From Streptomyces venezuelae (GTDB lineage Bacteria; Actinomycetota; Actinomycetes; Streptomycetales; Streptomycetaceae), in NCBI RefSeq assembly GCF_008642275.1, contig NZ_CP029189.1, positions 3,636,501 to 3,700,500 on the forward strand: DNA of 64,000 bases, in the 5' to 3' direction. Positions within the stretch are counted from its first letter, which is position 1. Each line of letters opens with the position of its first letter. Shown here in pieces: positions 53,262 to 60,981 of this stretch. A model generated the notes under the pieces. The model searched no databases. It was given only the letters and a program-made list of their open reading frames with translations, and had not been told where the DNA came from. Position numbers and translations under genes: made by a program.

Positions 53262-53277
53262 ATCTTGGAATCAAGAT
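53262..53277. promoter_or_regulatory. Palindromic operator in the aquaporin promoter (ArsR/SmtB-like)
   Basis: ATCTTG-GAAT-CAAGAT, 45 bp upstream of the aquaporin start and overlapping an AT-rich stretch (ATATATT, -10-like on the minus strand). The regulator gene is not in the window. Confidence 0.55.
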
Positions 53278-53359
53278 AGAGGGTGTCCACCACCTGTCTC
53301 CACTCGCCGGCCCCGGAAAATCCGTGCCGCGCGGCCGCCCGAGCGGGCACGCTGGGACC

Positions 53360-53899
53360 ATGGATGAAAGACGCACCGTGAAAGTGTCGAAGTACGTCTC
53401 GAAACACCTGCGACACCAGCCGGAACGGATCGGACTGGTGCTCGATCCCCACGGCTGGGTGGAGATCGACGACCTGCTGCGCGCGGCCGCCGAGCACGGC
53501 TTCCACTTCAGCCGGGCCGATCTCGACCATGTCGTCGCCGCCAACGACAAGCAGCGGTTCGCCGTCGAAGGCAGCCGGATCCGGGCCAGCCAGGGGCACA
53601 CCGTCGACGTGGACCTGGACCTGCCCGAAGCCGAACCGCCCGCGTACCTCTACCACGGCACCGTCGCCCCCGCCCTGGAGTCGATCCGCGCCGAGGGCCT
53701 GCGCCCGATGGCCCGCCACCATGTGCACCTGTCGCCCGACCGGGAGACCGCCACCCGGGTCGGCGCGCGACGCGGCCGTCCCGTCGTGCTCAGCGTGGAC
53801 GCCGGGGCGATGCGGGCGGCGGGACACGTCTTCCGGATCAGCGCCAACGGAGTGTGGCTGGTGGACGCCGTACCGCCGCAGTTCCTGCGCTTCCAGTAG
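53360..53899 (+). CDS. kptA: RNA 2'-phosphotransferase (Tpt1/KptA)
   Basis: A 179-aa protein with the Tpt1 pattern: SKYVSKHLRHQPERIGLVLD at the N-terminus, YHGT about residue 98, VHLSPDRETA and the C-terminal FRISANGVWL. It moves a 2'-phosphate from RNA to NAD. Bacteria lack the splicing pathway that makes this phosphate in eukaryotes, so the natural substrate here is not known. Confidence 0.93.
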   Translation: MDERRTVKVSKYVSKHLRHQPERIGLVLDPHGWVEIDDLLRAAAEHGFHFSRADLDHVVAANDKQRFAVEGSRIRASQGHTVDVDLDLPEAEPPAYLYHGTVAPALESIRAEGLRPMARHHVHLSPDRETATRVGARRGRPVVLSVDAGAMRAAGHVFRISANGVWLVDAVPPQFLRFQ

Positions 53900-54084
53900 T
53901 TCCCGGCCGGGCGCCCAGGCCGTGCCCACGGGCCGGACGGCCGGGCCGAGCGGGCATCCAGGACGCCGGAATTCACGCAGAGATTGTCCGACCATCCCCC
54001 TAATGTGTGAACCACTCCGGGATCTGTGAGGGGGGGACCTCGCGATCACCGAACCATCCCTGTATGCACGCGAGGTGACGCCCT

Positions 54085-55974
54085 ATGACGTCCACGTCCA
54101 CACACCCGTCCACGCCCTCGTCGACGCCCCACAGCTTCCAGGTCGATCTGCGCGGCCTGGTGGACCTCCTCTCCCACCACCTCTACTCCAGCCCGCGCGT
54201 CTACGTCCGCGAGCTCCTGCAGAACGCGGTGGACGCGATCACCGCGCGCCACGCCCTCGACCCGGCGGCGGAGGTACACATCCGGCTCTCGGCGTCCGGT
54301 GGCCGCGTGACCATCGAGGACAGCGGCATCGGCCTGACCGCGGCCGAAGCCCACTCCCTACTCGCCACCATCGGCCGTAGCTCCAAGCGGGGCGGCGAAG
54401 GCGCCGACCTCAACGAGCAGGGCCTGGAAGCGACCCGCCAGGAGTTCCTCGGCCAGTTCGGCATCGGCCTGCTCGCGTGCTTCGTGGTGGCCCGCCAGAT
54501 CCGGGTCGTCACCCGCTCCGCCCGCGACCCCCAGGCCGCACCCGTCGAATGGCTGGCCACCGACGACGGTTCGTACACCGTCCGCGAACTGCCGGACGAG
54601 GCACGTCCGGAGCCCGGCACCACCGTCGTACTGGAAGCCCGCCCAGGCGCTGCGGAATGGGCCCTCCCGGCCAAGGTCGAGGAACTGGCCCGTGACTACG
54701 GCTCCCTGCTGCCGTACGACATCACCTTCGACGACGGAGAGGGCGGCGAGCCGCGCCCCGTCACCGACCGGCCCGCCGTGTGGGACCGCTCCTTCCCCAC
54801 CCCGGCCGCCCGTCGCGTCGCGCTCGCCGGGCACTGCGCGCAGCTCTTCGGTTTCACCCCGCTCGACAGCATCGACCTCGACCTGCCGGTCGCCGGCGTA
54901 CGCGGAGTCGCGTACGTCCTTCCCGAACCGACCAGCCCCGCCCACCGGACCGGACACCGCGTCCACCTCAAGGGCATGCTGCTGACCGACCGGGCCGACA
55001 ACCTGCTGCCCGACTGGGCGTTCTTCGTCCGCGCCGTCCTCGACACGGACACCCTGCGCCCCACCGCCTCCCGCGAGAACCTGTACGACGACGAAACCCT
55101 CGCCGCCGTACGGGAGGCGCTCGGCGCCCGTGTCCGCGGCTGGCTCGCCGAGCTCGCGGCGAGCGATCCGGAACGCCTGGCCGCCTTCCTGCAGGTCCAC
55201 CACCTCGGTGTGAAGTCCATGGCCCGGCACGACTCCGAGCTGCTCGGGCTGATGCTGCCGTGGCTGCCGTTCGAGACCAGCGACGGCTCGATGAGCATCC
55301 AGGAGTTCGCGGCCGCCCACACGGACATCCACTTCACCCGTACCGTCGAGGAGTTCCGGCAGATCGCGCCGATCGCCGCGGCCCACGGGCTCGGCGTCAT
55401 CAACGCCGGATACACCTACGACGCGGACCTGCTGGCCCTGCTGCCCGCCGTGCGGCCGGAGCTCAAGGTCACCGAACTCGACGCCGGAGCCGTCACCGAG
55501 CGGCTGGACCCGGTGCCGACCGCAGCCGAACTGGCGCTCGCCCCCTTCCTGGCCACCGCGCGCACCCGCCTGGAAGCCCAGGGCTGCGACGTGGTGCTGC
55601 GCGCCTTCCAGCCCGTCGCCGTGCCCGCGCTGTACCTCGACGACCGGCAGGCCCGCCAGGAACGCGACCGCACGGCAGCGCTGGAGAGCGCCGACTCCCT
55701 GTGGAGCGGCATCCTCGGCGCACTGCGCGGCTCCGCGCCGCGCGCCCGTCTGGTCCTGAACCACAACAACCCGCTCATCCGCCGGATCGCCGCGATTCCC
55801 GACGAGGCGCTGGCCGGTACCGCCGTCGAATCGCTCTACGGGCAGGCCCTGCTGATGTCCCAGCGACCGCTGCGCCCCGCCGACTCCACCCTGCTCAACC
55901 GGGCCTTCCTCGGACTCCTGGAATGGGCGACCCACTCCACCGACGGCCGCGACGCCCAGGAGGGCCAGAAGTGA
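54085..55974 (+). CDS. Hsp90-family (HtpG-like) chaperone
   Basis: A 629-aa protein from ATG 54085 (GAGGTGA 8 bp upstream). N-terminal GHKL ATPase: ELLQNAVDAI (E43, N47), D78 in IEDSGIGLT, and the lid/G2 GQFGIGLLACF (about 124-134). Middle domain with SRENLYDDE, including the Arg that contacts ATP. The C-terminal part is less like HtpG, although overall length is normal. GTGA overlap with the TPR gene. Confidence 0.9.
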   Translation: MTSTSTHPSTPSSTPHSFQVDLRGLVDLLSHHLYSSPRVYVRELLQNAVDAITARHALDPAAEVHIRLSASGGRVTIEDSGIGLTAAEAHSLLATIGRSSKRGGEGADLNEQGLEATRQEFLGQFGIGLLACFVVARQIRVVTRSARDPQAAPVEWLATDDGSYTVRELPDEARPEPGTTVVLEARPGAAEWALPAKVEELARDYGSLLPYDITFDDGEGGEPRPVTDRPAVWDRSFPTPAARRVALAGHCAQLFGFTPLDSIDLDLPVAGVRGVAYVLPEPTSPAHRTGHRVHLKGMLLTDRADNLLPDWAFFVRAVLDTDTLRPTASRENLYDDETLAAVREALGARVRGWLAELAASDPERLAAFLQVHHLGVKSMARHDSELLGLMLPWLPFETSDGSMSIQEFAAAHTDIHFTRTVEEFRQIAPIAAAHGLGVINAGYTYDADLLALLPAVRPELKVTELDAGAVTERLDPVPTAAELALAPFLATARTRLEAQGCDVVLRAFQPVAVPALYLDDRQARQERDRTAALESADSLWSGILGALRGSAPRARLVLNHNNPLIRRIAAIPDEALAGTAVESLYGQALLMSQRPLRPADSTLLNRAFLGLLEWATHSTDGRDAQEGQK

Positions 55975-58900
55975 CGACACCGACGCGCGAGGAGATCGTG
56001 CGGGGTCTGGCGGAGAACCGCGAGTCGCCGAACGGTGCCGCACGCAACGCGCACGCGGAGGCGCTGGCCGGTGCCGCGGAAACGAGCGGTGACCGGGCCC
56101 TGTTCCGCGAGGCCCTGGACAACCTGATCAACGCCTACCTGTACAGCTCCGAGTCGTCCAGGATGCTGGTCCCCTTCGCCCGGCTGCTCCAGGAGTACGA
56201 CAAGGACCCGGGCGCCTTCTCCCACTGGGACGCGCATTCACTGTTCTGGCAGTTCAAGTGGGTGGCCACGGCCATCTCCGACTCTCCCGGGATTCCCCTG
56301 GAGTCGGCCACCGGCTGGCTGGACGAGATGGAGCGCCGCTACCGGATCGCCGGCTACAGCGAGCGGCCCGTTCGCGAGGCAGAGCTGTGGCTCGCCGACG
56401 CGATCGGCGAGGACGAGCGTGCCGAGCGGGCCTTTCGGCGCTGGCTGGCCGCCGAGCGCGACGACATGAGCGACTGCCGGGCGTGCGAACTCAACGGTCA
56501 GGGCCAGTACGCCGTCCTGCACGGCGACGACGCCAAGGCCCTGGAGCTGTGGAAGCCCGTCCTCGACGGTGATCTGACCTGCGCCGAGGAGCCCCACCGG
56601 CTGCTCGCCACCTCGCTGCTGCCGCTGCTGCGGCTCGGCCGCGCCGACGAGGCGCGCTCCCACCACCTGCGCGGCTACCGCATGGCCCGCGGCAACGAGA
56701 GCCTGTTGCCTTCGGTCGGCAAGCACATCGAGTTCTGCGCACTCACCGGCAACGAACCGCGCGGCCTGGAGATCCTGGCCGAACACGCCGCCCATGTGGC
56801 TCCACTCGCCAACCTCGACGACCGGCTGGCCTTCCACGCCGGCATCCTCGTGCTGCTGCGCCGCCTGCGGGAACTGGGACACGGCCGGACCCGGGCCGTG
56901 CCCTACGGAGGAAGTCCGCGGACCGTCGACGAGCTGTACGAGGTGCTGTACGCGGGCTGCCTGGACATCGCCCGGCAGTTCGACGCGCGCAACGGCACGA
57001 CCCGGGTGTCGGACCGCTTCCTGGCACAGGTGGGCCGGGAGCCGCTGCTGACCGAGCTGCCCCTGGGGGTGCGCAGTGCGGCGCTGCCGCAGACCGGCTC
57101 CGCTCCCGCTCCCACTCCTCCCACTCCTCCCGGGAGCGGCGCGGACCTGCCTGCTGCCGCCTTCACCGAGCTGGTGGAGCGGGCCCGCCGCGCCCGGGAC
57201 CTGGGCCATCCGGGTGCGGACGCACTGTGGGCCGAGGTCGCGGTACGGGTGGACGCGCTGCCGGAGACCGACCCGCTCGTCCGCGCCGACCTCGCGGCCC
57301 AGCAGGCCCTGGCCGCGGGGAGGAGCGGGGCTGCGGAGGCGCCGCAGCTGCTGAGCCGGGTCCGGGACGACTACCGGGCGCTCGGCGTGGCCGAACGCGC
57401 GGCGCTCGCGGAGCTGCGGCTGGCCGGTGTGGCAGCACAGTCCGGAGCCGCGCCGACGGAGGTCCGGGCGCTGCTGCGCGTCGCCCTGCGGTCCGCCGAG
57501 GCACTGGACGCCGCCGAGCCACTGCGGGTCCGGCGTATCGCACTCGCGGAACTGTCCGCGATCCGTATGGAGTCGTACCTGCGCTCGGTGGAAAGCTCCG
57601 ACGCCGACGGCCACCACGACCACCACGGGGAGCTGGCCGCCGAGCTGACCGACTTCGTCGCCGCCCATGAGGGCACCGTGGCGGACCTGGTGGCGGAGGC
57701 CGAGGAGATGCTGGGCCGGGTGGCCCTGGCCCAGGGTGAGCCCGAACGGGCCGTGCCGCTGCTCGCGGCGTCCGCCGCCCGGGCTGCCCTGGCGGGTCGG
57801 CCGTGGCAGGCCGTGGATGCTCTGGTGCTGCGGGCCGGGGTGCTGATGACGCTGGAGCGGCCCGAGGAGGCGGAGGCCGCCGCGCGCTCCGCCCTGGAGC
57901 ACGCCGCCGAAGTGACCGATGCCGAGGCGCAGGGCGTCGTGCGGCTGACCCTCGCGGACATCCTGCTGCGGCGTGGCGACGCTGCCGCGGAGAGCGCCGG
58001 GCACGCGCTGGCCGCAGCCCACTGGTTCGACCAGGCGGGGCTCACGGCCGACGGCGGTGCGCACGCCCGGCTGCTGCTGGCCCGGGCCTACGCGGGGGAC
58101 GGCCGGAGCGCGGAGGCCGCGGAGGTCCTGCAGTCCGCGCTGGCGGATCTGCTGGAGCACGGCGACCAGCAGGCGGTGTCCGTACGGGAGTTCCTGGGGG
58201 ATCTGCTGCGCCGGCTGAACGAGCCCCGGCCGGCGGCGGAGCAGTACCTGCTGGCGGCGGAGGTCGCCGAGGGCTGGGAGGATCCGCGTCCGCAGGCGGA
58301 GCTCGCGCATTCGGCCGCCGACACCCTGAACGACGCGGGACTGGCCGTGGAGGCGGCCGCCGCGTACGAGCGGGCCCTGGAGCTGCACCGGCTGACCGGC
58401 GAGGTCGCGGTCGCCGAGGTGCGGATCCTGCGCTCCCTGGCCTGGCTGGGGCTGCGCGAGGAAGTGACCGCCCCGGCGGTGTCGGGGGCCCGGAAGCGGC
58501 TGGAGGAGGCCGCCGACGTGCTGGAGGCGGCCCTGGCCGCGGATCCCGCAGCCCCTGAGCTGCGGTCCGAGCTCGCCCAGACCTGGCACCAGCTGGCGCA
58601 GGTACTCGACCGCCACGTCAACGCGAACGAGCAGTCCTACGAGATCACCGACGAGGACGAGGAGAACGACACGGGCGACGGGCGCGACGGGGGCGACGAG
58701 GTTCAGGACCTCGCCGGCCCCGAGGCGGAGCCGGCCGCCGGGCTGAGCCCCGCAGAGGTCGACGGTCTGCGCCTGGAGGAGATCGAGCTGTGGGACCGGG
58801 CCGCCCGGGTCTACGCCGAGCTCGGCCCCGACCATCTGCGCGACCGGTTCCAGTGCCTGAACAACGCGGCCTGGACCGAGCAGGAGCGGGGAGACGCGGA

Positions 58901-59024
58901 GGCGGGCGCCGCGCGCGTCACCGCGCTGATCGACGAGGCCCGGGAGCTGCCCCAGGACACGGTGCCGGACTGGCTCCTGCCGTCCGCGGAACGCCTGCTC
59001 GCGCAGTTGACCGACAGCCTGTAG
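55971..59024 (+). CDS. 1017-aa tetratricopeptide-repeat protein coupled to the Hsp90 gene
   Basis: From GTG 55971, inside the Hsp90 stop codon. The entire protein is alpha-helical repeats: about 1-330, a Pro-rich break (APTPPTPPGSG near 375), then TPR-like helices to about 880, an acidic segment (DEDEENDTGDGRDGGDE, about 898-915) and more helices. No enzyme motif. TPR proteins are classic Hsp90 co-chaperones in eukaryotes, which makes the tight coupling notable. A 17-bp hairpin closes the operon. Confidence 0.85.
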   Translation: MTTPTREEIVRGLAENRESPNGAARNAHAEALAGAAETSGDRALFREALDNLINAYLYSSESSRMLVPFARLLQEYDKDPGAFSHWDAHSLFWQFKWVATAISDSPGIPLESATGWLDEMERRYRIAGYSERPVREAELWLADAIGEDERAERAFRRWLAAERDDMSDCRACELNGQGQYAVLHGDDAKALELWKPVLDGDLTCAEEPHRLLATSLLPLLRLGRADEARSHHLRGYRMARGNESLLPSVGKHIEFCALTGNEPRGLEILAEHAAHVAPLANLDDRLAFHAGILVLLRRLRELGHGRTRAVPYGGSPRTVDELYEVLYAGCLDIARQFDARNGTTRVSDRFLAQVGREPLLTELPLGVRSAALPQTGSAPAPTPPTPPGSGADLPAAAFTELVERARRARDLGHPGADALWAEVAVRVDALPETDPLVRADLAAQQALAAGRSGAAEAPQLLSRVRDDYRALGVAERAALAELRLAGVAAQSGAAPTEVRALLRVALRSAEALDAAEPLRVRRIALAELSAIRMESYLRSVESSDADGHHDHHGELAAELTDFVAAHEGTVADLVAEAEEMLGRVALAQGEPERAVPLLAASAARAALAGRPWQAVDALVLRAGVLMTLERPEEAEAAARSALEHAAEVTDAEAQGVVRLTLADILLRRGDAAAESAGHALAAAHWFDQAGLTADGGAHARLLLARAYAGDGRSAEAAEVLQSALADLLEHGDQQAVSVREFLGDLLRRLNEPRPAAEQYLLAAEVAEGWEDPRPQAELAHSAADTLNDAGLAVEAAAAYERALELHRLTGEVAVAEVRILRSLAWLGLREEVTAPAVSGARKRLEEAADVLEAALAADPAAPELRSELAQTWHQLAQVLDRHVNANEQSYEITDEDEENDTGDGRDGGDEVQDLAGPEAEPAAGLSPAEVDGLRLEEIELWDRAARVYAELGPDHLRDRFQCLNNAAWTEQERGDAEAGAARVTALIDEARELPQDTVPDWLLPSAERLLAQLTDSL

Positions 59025-59038
59025 CCGGCACCGTCCCG

Positions 59039-59074
59039 GTCGTCGTCGCCGCTCGTGCGAGCGGCGACGACGAC
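59039..59074. terminator. Strong bidirectional terminator hairpin
   Basis: Arms 59039-59055 and 59058-59074 pair perfectly over 17 bp with a 2-base loop, between the convergent TPR and LLM oxidoreductase genes. Confidence 0.88.
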
Positions 59075-59081
59075 CTGTGGG

Positions 59082-59987
59082 TCAGCTGCCGAGCTGGGCC
59101 ACGGCCTCGGTGGCGATCTTCTCGAACACGGACTCGTCGACGGCGAAGTCGGAGTCCGGGATCGGAGCATGGATCACCAGCTCGGTGAACCCCAGATCGC
59201 GGTGCCGGCCGGCGAAGTCGACGAACGCGTCCACGGATTGCAGCACGGTGTTGGCCTCCGGCGTGAAGCCGGTCAGGAGGATCTTCTCCACGGGCTCCAG
59301 GTCCCGCCCGATCTCCAGGAAGGCCGCGCCGAGCCGTTCGAGCTGCCCGCGCAGGGCCTCCCGCGACTGCTCGGGTGTGCCCTCCTCGAAGAGCTTCGGG
59401 TCGCCCGTGGTCACCCAGGCCTGGCCGTGCCGGGCGGCGAGCCGCATGCCCCGCGGCCCGATCCCGGCGACCGCGAACGGCAGCCGGGGCCGCTGCACGC
59501 AGCCGGGGATGTTGCGGGCCTCCTCGGCGGAGTAGAAGGTCCCCTCGTGGCTCACCGAGCCCTCGGTCAGCAACCGGTCCAGCAGCGGCACGAACTCGGC
59601 GAAGCGGTCGGCGCGCTCACGCGGGGACCAGGCCTCCTGGCCCAGCGCGGTCGCGTCGAAGCCGTTGCCGCCTGCACCGATACCGAGGGTGATCCGCCCG
59701 CCGGAGATGTCGTCCAGGCTCATCAGGTCCTTGGCGAGGGTCACCGGGTGACGGAAGTTCGGCGAGGTCACGAGCGTGCCCAGGCGCAGCCGCTCGGTCA
59801 CGCCGGCCGCTGCCGTCAGGGTGGGCACCGCACCGAACCACGGGCCGTCGCGGAAGGTCCGCCAGGACAGGTGGTCGTAGGTGTAGGCGGCGTGGAACCC
59901 GAGCTGCTCGGCCCGGAGCCACTGATCGCGCCCTCCCTCGTGCCATCGACGTACCGGAAGGATCACCGTGCTCAGACGCAGACTCAT
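59082..59987 (-). CDS. LLM-class F420/flavin-dependent oxidoreductase
   Basis: A 301-aa luciferase-like TIM barrel: YTYDHLSW near 36-43, LGTLVTSPNFRHP, GRITLGIGAGGNGFD, and the C-terminal ELVIHAPIPDSD. In Streptomyces many of these use F420. Substrate unknown. Confidence 0.88.
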   Translation of the reverse strand: MSLRLSTVILPVRRWHEGGRDQWLRAEQLGFHAAYTYDHLSWRTFRDGPWFGAVPTLTAAAGVTERLRLGTLVTSPNFRHPVTLAKDLMSLDDISGGRITLGIGAGGNGFDATALGQEAWSPRERADRFAEFVPLLDRLLTEGSVSHEGTFYSAEEARNIPGCVQRPRLPFAVAGIGPRGMRLAARHGQAWVTTGDPKLFEEGTPEQSREALRGQLERLGAAFLEIGRDLEPVEKILLTGFTPEANTVLQSVDAFVDFAGRHRDLGFTELVIHAPIPDSDFAVDESVFEKIATEAVAQLGS

Positions 59988-60007
59988 GCGTCGAGCCTAC
60001 GACTAGC

Positions 60008-60049
60008 CGATGTTTCACGTGAAACGGCGCCGTTTCACGTGAAACATCG
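60008..60049. promoter_or_regulatory. parS: Two parS sites forming one 42-bp perfect palindrome
   Basis: Sites at 60011-60026 (TGTTTCACGTGAAACG) and 60031-60046 (CGTTTCACGTGAAACA) are joined by GCGC so that the whole 60008-60049 is one perfect inverted repeat. Intergenic, between the LLM oxidoreductase and HAD genes, which are divergent. Confidence 0.95.
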
Positions 60050-60109
60050 TCCGAGGCGGCAGCCCCGCCCGGGGTCAGGACCTCCTCGGCCATGGGCGAA
60101 GATGGAGCC

Positions 60110-60979
60110 GTGACCTCGGCTCCCCAGTGCCCGGACGGGCCAACCCCCACGCCCCGGCTGATCGCCACCGACCTCGACGGCACCCTGCTGCGCGACGACA
60201 AGTCCGTCTCGCCGCGTACGGTCGCCGCGCTCGCCGCCGCCGAGCAGGCCGGGATCGAGGTCTTCTTCGTCACCGGCCGCCCGGCCCGCTGGATGGATGT
60301 GGTCAGCGACCACGTCCACGGCCACGGCCTGGCCATCTGCGCCAACGGCGCGGCCGTGGTCGACCTGCACGCCGGACAAGAGTTCGTCCAGGTCAGGGCC
60401 CTTCCGCGGGTGGCCGCGCTCGCCGTGGTCGAGGCCCTGCGGGCTGCGGCACCCGGCACCTCCTTCGCGGTCGAGCTGACCACCGGAATCAACTACGAGC
60501 CGGCGTACCCGCCCTTCTTCCAGGACCCGGGCGCCCGGGTCGCCACCGCCGAAAAACTGCTGCACGAGGACACGGATGAAAGCTCCGCGCCCGTACTGAA
60601 GCTGTTGGCGCACCACGGCGAGCTGGCCCCGGACGAGTTCCTGGCGCTGGCTCGATCCGCCGCCGGCGGGTACGCGTCGATCACCCGGTCCAGTCCGACC
60701 GCCCTCCTGGAGGTCAGCGGGCCGGGTGTGTCCAAGGCGAGCACCCTGGCGCTGTGCTGCGCCGAGCGGGGCATTTCCCCCGCCGAGGTCGTCGCCTTCG
60801 GGGACATGCCGAACGACGTGGAGATGCTCAGCTGGGCGGGCACCTCGTACGCCATGGGCAACGCGCACCCGGATGTGCTCGCGGCCGCGTCCGGCCGTAC
60901 GGTCGCCAACAACGAGGACGGGGTGGCCCTCGTCATCGAGCGCATCCTGGCCGAACGGACCGCACAGCAGCAGTCCTAG
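60110..60979 (+). CDS. HAD-superfamily hydrolase (Cof type)
   Basis: A 289-aa class IIB HAD phosphatase. GTG 60110 is preferred to ATG 60092 because GGAG lies 4 bp in front. Motif [10 protein letters not shown], motif II VTGRP, motif III Lys in VSKASTL, motif IV GDMPNDVEM. Convergent with the DevS-like kinase gene, with 2 bp between stop codons. Confidence 0.92.
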   Translation: MTSAPQCPDGPTPTPRLIATDLDGTLLRDDKSVSPRTVAALAAAEQAGIEVFFVTGRPARWMDVVSDHVHGHGLAICANGAAVVDLHAGQEFVQVRALPRVAALAVVEALRAAAPGTSFAVELTTGINYEPAYPPFFQDPGARVATAEKLLHEDTDESSAPVLKLLAHHGELAPDEFLALARSAAGGYASITRSSPTALLEVSGPGVSKASTLALCCAERGISPAEVVAFGDMPNDVEMLSWAGTSYAMGNAHPDVLAAASGRTVANNEDGVALVIERILAERTAQQQS

Positions 60980-60981
60980 CA

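Noticed and set aside
56238..58835. 865-codon minus-strand open frame
   Set aside because: Antisense to the TPR protein; Gln/Gly/Val/His-rich shadow translation.
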